Positions 11,291 through 21,556 of a DNA stretch of 64,000 bases are shown here, in pieces. The first letter of the stretch is position 1. Every line of letters starts with the position of its first letter. The DNA comes from Lycorma delicatula (taxonomy: Eukaryota; Arthropoda; Insecta; Hemiptera; Fulgoridae): NCBI RefSeq assembly GCF_047948215.1, contig NC_134458.1:132063571-132127570 (forward strand). The letters run 5' to 3'. The position numbers and the translations under genes are program-made. The notes below the pieces were generated by a model. That model saw only the letters and a list, made by a program, of their open reading frames with translations, was not told the origin of the DNA and made no database searches.

Positions 11291-12506
11291 ATTTCAAACT
11301 TATGTGGAGAGATTATCAAGAAAAACAAATTTGGAAACCTATAAAAGCTTCATGTATAAATTGAAAAAACAAAACGTTTCGTGTTATTATGGAGACAAGT
11401 AGTTTTTTCCTCCGTCGATTTCCCCGCCCCTTGGAGCCGGATTCGCGACTAAGCATAAACTCAGCTCCATGGGGGGCCATCGCTTCAAACTATCTCGGAA
11501 AGGTACAAGACCCCGCCCAGGCAGCCGGGACTAGGTCTTCCTTGCTTGCCATGCCTCAAATGGAGTCATGTTGCCATTGTCTAACTCCACATGGTATACT
11601 CGATGTAACAAACCGTGGAGTTTTGTGGAATGTCGGTATTTACACTTTATTATATATTATAATAGTGTAGAAAATGAAAATATTACTAATTTGAAGATAA
11701 AAATAGTGGAAATGCATTTATATATACGCTTTTTTGTGATGATATTTTCAATTTTCTTAGCAAATAATACTTCACTGAAAATATTCATAGAAAATGAAGT
11801 GATTCATTAAATGAATCATTCATTGAATGAATGTGATTTTTAGAGAAATGCTAATACGAATTTGACACATATAATTTTAATTAATTTCACTTCTCTTACT
11901 TCGATTGATATGTGTCTTATATGCATAATTTTTAGTCAAACATTGTACGAATATACGGATTTCGAATATTGTTTTTTTAACTAATTTCTTCTAGATAGCT
12001 TAAATTGAACATTTTTTGAACGCAAGGTTAAATTTGTTTATGTAGTCGATAAGAAAATGTTTTTGTTTTTTTTTATTATTGTAGTTTAGTAACAAAATGC
12101 AACCTTGTACAATTGTTACATTCAAAGTATTCTTAATAGAAAGTTTAAGAAAGTTAAATTAAAGGTAATAAATAAAACTTATTATTGCAGTCTAGAAAGG
12201 AACGATCATTTTCTGCTTGTTCTTTATCATAAATTATTTATGTAAGAGTACCTTATTTTTTATTCATTTCTTACTGTTTTAAAACCCAGGTTTCTCGCCT
12301 CTGGATTTCCGTAATTATAAAGATTAAAACTGTTCTCATAAAAACAGAATTTAAATAAAATTCCAATTTCAGATCTTAAATTTCAATTTTTTAAAACTGG
12401 TGCCAAATTAGTTGATAGTTTTTGGTTTATAATTGTCTTCTTATTTAAAAGTATTTAATTTAAAAAAGAGTATAAAAATGTTTTTAAATTATTATTATTT
12501 TTTTAA
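11291..12506. other. Intergenic stretch with an unassigned GC-rich patch
   Basis: About 11390-11640 is clearly GC-richer than its flanks and open for 93 codons on the plus strand (from 11389). The reading has no recognisable domain. It could be a scrap of a LINE or LTR element. A small palindromic cluster of ATGAATCATTCAT type lies near 11803-11830. The rest is AT-rich. Confidence 0.4.
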
Positions 12507-13928
12507 CAAGTTGGCTGCCATGGAGGGAAGATTCCCCTTTCGGTGTATTTACAGAAACCGCTGAACAAAAATGGCTTATCTTTTTAGTATTGTTATAATT
12601 ATAATTTCTTTTTAAAGATTTAAGTAAATTTTTGATATAGCTTGTATAAATAAACATATAAAATGGTTAGAGCAAATATTACTGAAAATAAACAAAAAGA
12701 AAACTGAGAGGGAAGTAATTATGAGATAATCTTTTCAGCAACTGGAAAGTATTATCTAATTTAGCAAAATAAAAAAAAATTGTTATTAGTAATAACTACA
12801 GTAATGAGCAGACATAGTTATACTCGTATTTGTTCGATGCACTTCCACCAGTGTTTGAGGCTGTAGAAAAATCGATTTCTTAACTTTTAATTATTTTCAA
12901 CTCAATATTTAATTTCTTGGCATCGGAGCTGTAGAGCTCTGCTGCATGAAGGAAAGTATAGTAAGTAGTCAAAAAGAAGTAATCTCTCGGCATTTCACGA
13001 CCCGAGAAGCCCAAAAACACAAAAAGGGGGCAGTGTTCATAGGTACGTATGTATGCACGTGTTTTGACGTGTTTGAAGCTTAGTAATCATTTACTGGATA
13101 AATCGATTTTGACGAAATTTTGTGCAGAGACTCGTGTATATGTGACAATCTGTTGGTAAAATTTTGCGGCCAATAACTCCAGGGGGATAATTATCTCAAA
13201 TTGCAAACATAACCCTACATTTCGGGCGATGATAACGCGCAAGCGTTTTTCGCCCCTCCCAAAAAAAAATAAAAAATAAAAATAACCCTACATTATATTA
13301 AACTAGTACATGTGTGCCTACTTATTTTAATATTGAAAAAAAGATTTGTCCCAAATTTTTCATCCTTCCACAAAAATCGAAAAGCTATCTTTTTATCTAT
13401 TGAATATTTTTTAACCTTAATTTTTTTTAATGTCCTCCTTGGCGTAGTAGTAATGCTAACTACCCAAAAAAAAAGAAATACTTTTGGGGGCAATATTTGT
13501 GAATGTGGCCAATAAAATTTTTAAAATATCAATTTTTTCATTTTTCAAAACTTGAAATAATAAACCAATTGGTTTAAACAGTTAAATAAAAACTTTAGTA
13601 ACAATATTAGAAAAAATTTCAATTATATGTCTATTCTACTATGCTCTTTTTGAATTTGGTGATACTTTGTTTTTACACAACGTTGCCAAACTGTATCAGC
13701 ATAATATTAAAAGAATTTTTACAATTTTTTCTTAATTTTTTTAGCAAGGGGGCTACGCAACGTGGATAATGTAAAACGTATAACAAAATTAGTAATTTTT
13801 GAACATGCAAAACAAACATGGAAGTATACAAGAATTTGTGAACGATTTGCAAACGCTATGTCGTGTGAGGAGAATCCTGTTCATAACGTTTCTAGGAAGT
13901 CCTTTTTCCTGCGTTAGCAGCCAACCTG
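12507..13928. mobile_element. Candidate piggyBac-like non-autonomous element flanked by TTAA
   Basis: The left end reads TTAA then CAAGTTGGCTGC (element from 12507). The right end reads GCAGCCAACCTG then TTAA (element to 13928). The 12-bp termini are inverted repeats with one mismatch, and weaker similarity continues inward (GGAGGGAA versus GCAGGAAA). TTAA on both sides is the target site used by piggyBac transposases. No transposase is visible inside. The interior holds a segment resembling other insect repeats (ATCGATTTTGACGAAATTTT near 13100) and two copies of AACCCTACATT (about 13210 and 13284). Confidence 0.5.
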
Positions 13929-14919
13929 TTAAATCATTTTATTGTTTTTCTTAGATTTTCTAGATTAATTTTATTTTCTACGATTATTTATAATAATAAA
14001 TATTTAATTTTTTAAATATTACTTTTTTGTTTTTTACTGATTTTTTAACAAAAAAAAAAAAATATATCTAAATTTTTTTAGAAATTTGAAATATCCATCC
14101 TAGACGGTTCTGGATGAACTGAAAATTCAAAATATTGAATGATTTATCAGTTTTTACTTTTATGTTATTCCAGCATAAATTGACTGTCAAATCATTAAAT
14201 TATATAATAATCAATGATCACGAACTTCTAAATGTAAAATAAAAAAATAATTAAAACAGTACGGTTAGATCCTGGGAAGTTAGATTATGCAGGAAAGAAA
14301 GAGGTAGGGTGCAGAACTACAAGTGAAAAAATAAATACGTGAAAATAAAAAATCCTTTTTTGTATTTCGCGATCAATCATAAAGTTCATAACCGTCGAAA
14401 TTTTGATGTCATATTTTTTAGTAACCATTCTTTCTCTTCGTACATAAGCAAATTTAATTCTGTAATTGTAGTAAATATGTACAGCTTATCCATAAATCTA
14501 ACTTGTTCTTTCGTTTCAAAAATTCAATAAATTTAGAATAAACAAGAGAAAATGAATTTAACATAGTTTTATTATTATTCATATGAAGTGTAAATTAATA
14601 ACGAAACAAAAGCCTCAGTTTCAGTGAATGTGCAATGCTTTCACTCAAATACAATCTGCTTGTTAATTAATATGCCGAAACACATTTTAAAATCATTTGC
14701 AGATATCTGGGAACAGTTTCGCATGTCAACAAAGTTTACTTGAAGTTGTAAAGACAGTTCAATGAAAAATCTCTTAATATATATATATATTATATCACAA
14801 GTAATTTTACTTATACATTTTATCGTACATTTATTAATTTATACATAATTTATATTTCGATTTTTAGGATGTATTTAAATACAATTCAATTCTACTATTA
14901 CATAATTACAATTCAATTC
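13929..14919. other. AT-rich stretch, no feature seen
   Basis: Includes a short TA run near 14779-14791. No gene or clear repeat. Confidence 0.55.
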
Positions 14920-15230
14920 CACCAGTGCGGCTGCGTGCATTGACACTTAGGCGGGTTTATCTTGGTATGACTAAGACTGAGGCTAAGGACTTACTCTGGC
15001 CGACTGGCAGGAGGCATCACCTACTGGTGGATGGAAATGTAAATTAATTCCGAGAATAGATGTATTAATACAGAGAGGACTGGGTGAGGTAGGTTTCTAT
15101 ATCACGCAGCTCCTATCTGGACATGGCGAGTTTGAAGCCTACCTGCAGGAAGGAGAGCGTCTCCTCTATGCAGGTACTGCGACCTTGAAGATACTGTTGA
15201 GCACACCATCACCAGAGGCGGTAGCTGTTA
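14920..15230 (+). pseudogene. R1-clade LINE remnant, internally deleted
   Basis: The frame from 15005 reads WQEASPTGGWKCKLIPRIDV and later GEVGFYITQLLSGHGEFEAY, the conserved stretch before the C-terminal zinc motif of R1-type LINEs. A shift leads to the frame of 15169, reading CRYCDLEDTVEHTITRGGSC. The last part corresponds to YCGKEDTVEHTVFKFDRF of the 7.45-8.10 kb remnant, so the two are related. The segment at about 14925-15000 (LRALTLRRVYLGMTKTEAKD) may come from a more upstream region, which would imply an internal deletion. Confidence 0.75.
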
Positions 15231-16089
15231 CAATTATGGGGAGTAAGCTGATTAAACAGTATATAATAAATAAATTATTATATAAAATCAATTTAAAAAT
15301 ATAACTTTTTTTTTCTTTTAAATGTAAACGTTATGTGAAGTCACAATACAAACAATTTATCCAAAAATCCATTAAAGTGTTTGGGTACAGTGTAATAATT
15401 TAGTATATATGTTATGTCCGGTCCGAATATTGAACTATTTATTTAAAACAATAGATTTATAATCATTTCTCATCAAACAAATTGGATTAAATATTTCCAG
15501 TTAATTACAAAAGCAGAGGAAAAATTATAAAATTTTGAAATAAAAGTTATTTTTATACTTAAAAAACATATTTCTTTTTTTTAAATTTCAAGTAAGAAAA
15601 CGTTTCCATTTCTATAAATTTATATTTTTGGAAACTAGGTAAAACGCTTACCAACAATTAAAACTAACCGTTAATTTTGCGACTACTCAAATCTTATATA
15701 TTAATTTGAAAATAGCAGTTACTTTTACCTTTAAGTGCGTTTTTAAGCCGAAATCGGGTTTTAATTCTGTTTTTGGGGGGGGTGGGGGTGGAGGACTGTT
15801 TAGTCTAAGTTGTGTTAGAACTGTTCTTTGTTTTAACTTTTGATCTTCTACCAATATTATTTCATTCTTTCAGAGTATTTTTTCCGCTCTTCTATCCATG
15901 TCCTTTTATCTTTTTAGTTTGAATTTTTCTTGAAATTTCGTATTTGTTATAATATTACTTTGTTTTCTTTCTCTATTTTAGTTAGTTTTCAAGTATTAGT
16001 TTTAGTTATTCCAAATCTCTGTTTTTGGATACAGTTGATACAGTTCGCAGTACTGCTTTATGCAAAGGCAACCTTGCCACTCACTCATC
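15231..16089. other. AT-rich stretch with one G-rich tract
   Basis: No gene seen. A G tract at 15775-15793 is listed separately. Confidence 0.5.
15775..15793 (+). other. G-rich tract with quadruplex potential
   Basis: Eight G, T, five G, T, two G, A, two G in an otherwise AT-rich region. The runs could support a G-quadruplex, though only two runs are long. Confidence 0.4.
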
Positions 16090-16182
16090 ATGGAGCAGTG
16101 GAATGGTCAACAGCGTGCTTTCCCCGTAAATATGTTTTACAAAACCAACGACAGTTTGGACGATGCACAGATGGGATTATGA
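16090..16182 (+). pseudogene. N-terminal fragment of a mariner-type transposase (HTH)
   Basis: From ATG 16090 to TGA 16180 the frame reads MEQWNGQQRAFPVNMFYKTN and ten more residues. This resembles the start of insect transposases with a DUF4817-type helix-turn-helix (W..EQRAF....FYK.N.S...AQ). The minus-strand relic at about 48.2 kb starts in a similar way (QCVFALSLSAFYKND). Nothing of the catalytic DDE domain follows. Confidence 0.5.
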
Positions 16183-17515
16183 CTTGAGAATATTAATGTC
16201 CTCTTTTTCATTGTGCATTTCCTATCTTTTTGTTTTAGTCTGAAGGTTTTTCTTAATCTTTTTCCTATTCTTTTATTTTTGTTAATTCAAATGTCGCCAG
16301 TCATTTCGATTAATGCAAACATTCCTGTTGAAACAACTGTACGGTACTGTTTTATAGTATTTTATTTTTGAGTTTAAAAATTATGATTTTTTTTGTTGAT
16401 ATTCTGACAAAGTTTGTACCCTATTTCCGTTTTTCTTTCTCTTCATCCTTATTTTAGGAGTAATATAATTATTAATTTTTTTTTTAGCTTTTAATTAAAA
16501 ATATGGGGTAGAACTATAAAATGTAATGACTGTTTGAGGAAAATCTGTTGTAGAAACGTGAAAGTGAAGAAACTTGCGCTTTGATAAAAACAACAAAAGG
16601 AATACAAAGAATGATGATAAATCAATTATACCGAACGTGAGATAAGGGTGATTAAATCGCGGGATTGAGTTTTATCGTTATTTTTTTTTTTTTAACTGAA
16701 GTTTACCAACTAATTTTCTTGTTGATATTCAAAGTACATGAAAATACTTTGAATATCAGAATTTTATCGTGCTACATATCTTTGTTACCATAAAAAAAAA
16801 TTCAGTAATTAGTAATAATTGCGATGGCAGGCAAAATAAGTTTTTACGTGAAAAAATCAAGGTTAGTTGAAAGAAAATTAATACGAAACGATCCAGATGG
16901 GCTCTCAGTTAGACTCATCGGTTTTTTACACAATAGTTTTTAAACAAATTTTTGGTGGAAGGTTTTTAAATGAATGGTATACATAAATTATTTGAAGATT
17001 TTTTTTTTCATTACCATTGATAGTTGAATTATTAAACCTTAATATGTGTATTTTAAGGTACATTTTGATTATTAAAGTCTTTTCAAGAAAGAAAAACTTC
17101 ATTAAAATTTGTTTGAAAAGCAAAATTCCCGTAATCTAAAAATCCTTAGATCTTACTGTTTGGTAGTAATCTAACTACATAGTCTGCAGTATATTAATCA
17201 ATAAACAGGTTTTCTTAACTTTTACATTTCTGGAGAATGGCGTTTATATAATTCGCAATAATAGCAGTTTTGAAAGGTGTATCTTTATTTTAAATAAAAA
17301 TAAAAGTGAAGAAAACCAATCCGAAAAGTAAAAAATAATAATTCTTACTGAAGATTTTAAACGAATCACCTTCATGTAAATTGAAATTGCTTAAAATCTA
17401 GTTACCAATACCTTCTTCGTTGAAATTGTCTGTAACATAATAATTAATAGCGCAAGTTTAAAAATTATAAAGAAATCTAAGGACATGTTATATTTAATCC
17501 GTTTTGATATTTTCT
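16183..17515. other. AT-rich stretch, one hairpin
   Basis: No gene seen. It contains the inverted repeat at 16724-16757. Confidence 0.5.
16724..16757. repeat. Inverted repeat with 13-nt perfect arms
   Basis: GATATTCAAAGTA and TACTTTGAATATC are separated by 8 nt. It may be a chance hairpin or a MITE relic. Confidence 0.6.
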
Positions 17516-17673
17516 GGCCTCCGTGGTGCAAGTGGTAGCATCTCGACCTTTCAACCGGAGGTCCCGGATTCGAATCTCGGTCAGACATGGTATTTTCACA
17601 CACGCTACAAATCATTCGTCTCATCCTCTGAAGCAATTCTTAACGGTGGTTCCGGAGGTTAAATAAAAAAAGA
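17516..17673 (+). mobile_element. tRNA-derived SINE, family A, complete copy
   Basis: The A box (GTGGTGCAAGTGG, 17523-17535) and the B box (GGATTCGAATC, 17566-17576) have tRNA spacing. After the head come ATGGTATTTTCACACACGCT and the tail CTCATCCTCTGAAGCAAT, then an ACGGTGGTTCCGGAGG block and an A-rich end. I read it as a polymerase III-transcribed SINE and not a tRNA gene, because the acceptor stem does not pair and the copy has a SINE tail. The same head occurs at 45.2 and 59.1 kb. Confidence 0.85.
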
Positions 17674-18744
17674 AATTCGTAATGATACACATTTTTTAAT
17701 ACACTGGTTTTATCGTTTTTATTGTGGTTAAAAATTTTATTATAATGTTATTTACTCAAATACATTAAGATCCTGATTTAAACGTGGTGTGTGTAAAATC
17801 TGGATATTTCGGTTAAATTTGTTTGTGAAACAATTTATTTTTATTTTATCGGTTTTTTTTTTGAAGCTTGTTTTACTTTCTGGCTTAGTACAAAATTCAT
17901 CCTAATAAAAATATAAGGTATTTAAAGAAAACACACACAAGAAAAACTATATCATTTCTTTTTTAACTCTGGTATTAAAAAATTATACTCGTTATTTATT
18001 AGTTTATCCTCTGCACTTCAATTAATCTATCTATTTATCCTATAAACAACATGCAAACGCCTGAAAATTACAATCACATTTTGACAATTGCATTTTTTGA
18101 AGCATATAAAAATGGATAATCTAATTTCGACCAAGTTTAATAAACGTTACAAAATTTTATGAAAATACAGATAGTTATAAAGATCAATAAATAACTTTTA
18201 TTTAAAATTAATTATGTTCATTTGATTGTTTATTTTTTTTCTGAGAGAAGAGATAAGTGTGTTTATATTAATAACAATATTATATTTTGATAATAAAGAG
18301 TAAGTAGCTTTACAAATAAAGTTATAGCATTTCAAAGAAAGATAATTTACATGGAATTCTGAAGACAAAAAAAACTTTCTTTGAATTTAATTAAAGAGAA
18401 GTTAATTAAAATTTAACGAATTCAATTTAAGTTGAGTGAGTTAATTTATTAGAATCGTTTTGTATTGCAACAATTGTTTGAACGTGCAAAATTATTAACT
18501 TCTAACCTTCTATGGAAAATTCATTTGATATTGTTTTATCATAAAGCCACGTGATAATGCAGACACTGTCACTTAAATTATATTTGATGAACATATTGTG
18601 TAACTTATAAGGCAGGTGTGGAGTGATAGGTGGACAAAACAGTTTTCATACCTTCGCATATAGTAGTATTATAATTAATGATATTGTTACCGTTATTATT
18701 ATGAAATTTGCAACGTATTAATAGCTTTCCAATTGAACGATGTA

Positions 18745-18751
<7 letters not shown>
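17674..18751. other. AT-rich stretch, no feature seen
   Basis: No coding signal and no recognised repeat. Confidence 0.55.

Positions 18752-18788
<37 letters not shown>
18752..18788. repeat. (TA)n microsatellite
   Basis: About 18 uninterrupted TA units. Confidence 0.95.
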
Positions 18789-18790
<2 letters not shown>

Positions 18791-19274
18791 AAAGATTGTA
18801 ATTGGGTAGGAGCCCAATATCACAAGAAGATCAAATAAGTAAATTAATATCATCTCTTATTATAATTTCCCTATTTCGGCGTCAGCTTTAATTGATAATA
18901 AAAGTAGTGTCATACGAAACTGACATTTTGTCCACAATAATTTTTTCTGTCAACTACTCGTATAATTTTTAATTAAATTTCAAAGCTGTAATACATGCCG
19001 CTCGTAATATAAAGATAATTAAATATACTAAGAAACGCACAATATTAAAATTTATTTGCCTCTATCTGTAAATTAAATTCAACCACAATCTTTTCATAAG
19101 TATTACGGTTTGTTATTTAGTTATAACCAGAAATTTAAATAACCAAATTAACGTATATTTGATTCTTTCATCCGCCTTTTTTTTAAACTATATTACGGTT
19201 TGCTTTTTATTTATAACTCTGCAAAGTGTTAAACACTACTAAAAATAAAATATAATAGTTATTGCAAAAATTAT
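18789..19274. other. AT-rich stretch, no feature seen
   Basis: No coding signal and no recognised repeat. Confidence 0.5.
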
Positions 19275-19610
19275 CCTTCAAGGCGTCAGTGGCAGTCTGC
19301 AATTAAGCGGTTAACTAGTCTATATAAAACCTTCAGGTGATAAGAAGCATTTTTGGAATACATACTCCTTAAACGCATCTGGTAGTACTTTTAGTACGTT
19401 AATATATTACCGGTTTCATAACGACGTTTTCTCATCTTGCTCGTATAAATTAGGTTTTATAGCAACTCCTTCAAGGCGTCAAATGCTACTTGTAGAATAG
19501 TTGTTTTTTTCTGGTTTCATGTTGACTCATGCAAGGGGTCTGATGGTATTTGTAATACATTACGTTATTGCCGATTTCATACTAACGCCTTCAAGGCGTC
19601 AGATGCATTT
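19275..19610. repeat. Degenerate minisatellite, 60-bp period
   Basis: The marker CCTTCAAGGCGTC, or a variant, ends at 19480, 19540 and 19600, exactly 60 bp apart. A further copy lies at 19275-19287. The units share CAGATGGTATTTGTAATACA and GATTTCAT-type blocks; a more diverged unit spans about 19374-19420. About five units are visible. The GCGTC core stands out from the AT-rich background. I see no palindromic repeat, so this is not a CRISPR array. Confidence 0.75.
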
Positions 19611-20693
19611 TAATTTTTAATGAATTTTCATTTTTCACATTGTTTCCACCCTCCTCCATGCAATGATTTTAGTTGATCTGACATAAGACACAATTAATTC
19701 CTGAAATTTACCCATCTATCCTCAGGTAAAATTTGCTTTATGAAAGTATATTACAAAATAAAAATTAGTATAGAACTAATTTCTCTTTGTTTTTAACTTT
19801 TTACATAAGAAGCTCACCAAAATGCTAATGACATTCAACCCCTTTAAATTATGACTTCAATACTTATAATAGGGGTAATTTTTAACACAATATCAATTCT
19901 CTAAAAACATTTAATGAATCATAAAACCAAAGGATTTATGAAGGATGAAATGTAATTTTACTATAGTGACTTAAGTGGGTGATTTATTTAGAGCCGTGTG
20001 ACATGCGTAGTAGTTTCCTCTTTTAGTATATACCGAAACAATAGAGAATAGGCCTATTAAACGTCAACGTCGAACCTCTTACGTTTTCTTAATTATTCAT
20101 AGTTTGTTTATATTTAATTTATATGCGCATTAATATGTGTAACAGCGTATATAATTCAACTACTGAAGACAAATAAAGAAATTACTCTTGGTTACTGTCT
20201 ACGAAGAAACCGTTTTTAGATATTAATTTTTAACATCTCTCTTAAAAACAATAAATTATGAGCATCAACCTAATTTTTCACATTGCCCATACTACAATGA
20301 GGTTTCGACTGGGAAGATAGGATAAAGAATCTAGGATCATATGTCCAGTTTCAGAAAATATTACATCTGTTTTGTACTCTTTTTATATCTCTTACTTAAT
20401 TATATTAGTCTGAAAATTCAATCATTAAGACACTAATTAATTCAAACACAGACTCATTAGAAGATTATGTTTTGTTTGTAGCCAATTTTGCATAATATAT
20501 TTTCTGCTACCAAACGAAAAGGTTTTTAATAATCTACGTAAATATTTACATTACAGTAGAGTAATCTATTTATGATTAAAACATTACTTTTGGGAGATTT
20601 GGTATCACCTTTTCTTTTGTCAATTTTGAAATATTACAAAAGATTACTTCACCATGATAATTTCCTGTAGAAGGAGTATATTCTCAGACATTT
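19611..20693. other. AT-rich stretch, no feature seen
   Basis: No coding signal and no recognised repeat. Confidence 0.5.
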
Positions 20694-20702
20694 GCGCGCG
20701 CG

Positions 20703-20798
<96 letters not shown>
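20694..20798. repeat. Compound microsatellite (GC)n then (CA)n
   Basis: Five GC units are followed by about 47 uninterrupted CA units. This is the longest perfect microsatellite in the window. Alternating purine-pyrimidine sequence of this kind can adopt Z-DNA (general knowledge). Confidence 0.97.
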
Positions 20799-20799
<1 letters not shown>

Positions 20800-20954
20800 T
20801 CTAGATCCGTAATAAAAAACATACAGCCATCAATAAAGCCTCCGGTATAACTAGTTAAATAAAATTTGCGTATGACATTACCTTAGTCCCAATATTTAAA
20901 TTATATACGAAATATAAAAAAGGATATAAATAAAAATAATCTTTTAAAAATATT

Positions 20955-21556
20955 CAGGGTGATTAACGAAGGATTAAACAAATTTTTAGGACATATTCTA
21001 CTAGTGAAAATAAAGAAGACAGTTTATATAAACATAGATTCGGAGACGATTCGTTAGCGAGTGTCAACTACTGAAAAATTTCACTCTGATCCACAGAAAC
21101 TAAACACAAATGTAAAATTTCCAAGTTTATTTAAGATTTTTATGTAAGCTTATCGAAATTCTTACAATTGCATTTAATTTCTGTGGATTTTATTCATAAA
21201 ATTTTACTCAGAATCAAATTCTTATGTGTTTATTTACTCATTTAACAAAGTTATTTTACGTCAATTTTTCGACTCAAATCCTTTTTCTTTATTCTAGATT
21301 TCTTGAAAATTACTCAAAATAGAGTTGTAAAACTTATTGTTTTCAATTTTTCAGGTCTAATATCATATAAAAAATCACTAAATTTACTCCTTAATTCGGA
21401 TTCAAAAAATTACAGTGTGGCTTAATCTTACTGAAGGCGTAGAAATAAGGGGGAAATCTTTCGCCAGCTTTCTGAACCTATATTTATATGAACTTTCTTC
21501 TTTATTTTTATCAGTAGAACATGTCTTGAAATTTTGTTATATTATTCATGAATCAC
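20955..21556. mobile_element. MITE family copy 1, both ends present
   Basis: The ends are inverted repeats of about 120 bp. The left end carries CAGGGTGATTAACGAAGGAT, then ACATATTCTACTAGTGAAAA; the reverse complement of the right end carries GTGATTCATGAATAATATAA, then ACATGTTCTACTGATAAAAA. A TA follows the right end. No transposase is inside. Partial relatives lie at 29.25, 32.66 and 52.62 kb. TA flanks suggest mobilisation by a Tc1/mariner transposase. Confidence 0.72.

Noticed and set aside
11389..11670. 93-codon open frame in a GC-rich patch
   Set aside because: No recognisable domain; patch composition suggests a scrap of a mobile element, so no gene is called.
17516..17590. Possible tRNA gene (A and B boxes)
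   Set aside because: The acceptor arms do not pair, the head is followed by a SINE tail, and the same head recurs at 11.2, 45.2 and 59.1 kb.
19275..19610. CRISPR-like array
   Set aside because: The repeat unit is long and degraded with no separate repeat and spacer parts, and the genome is evidently eukaryotic.
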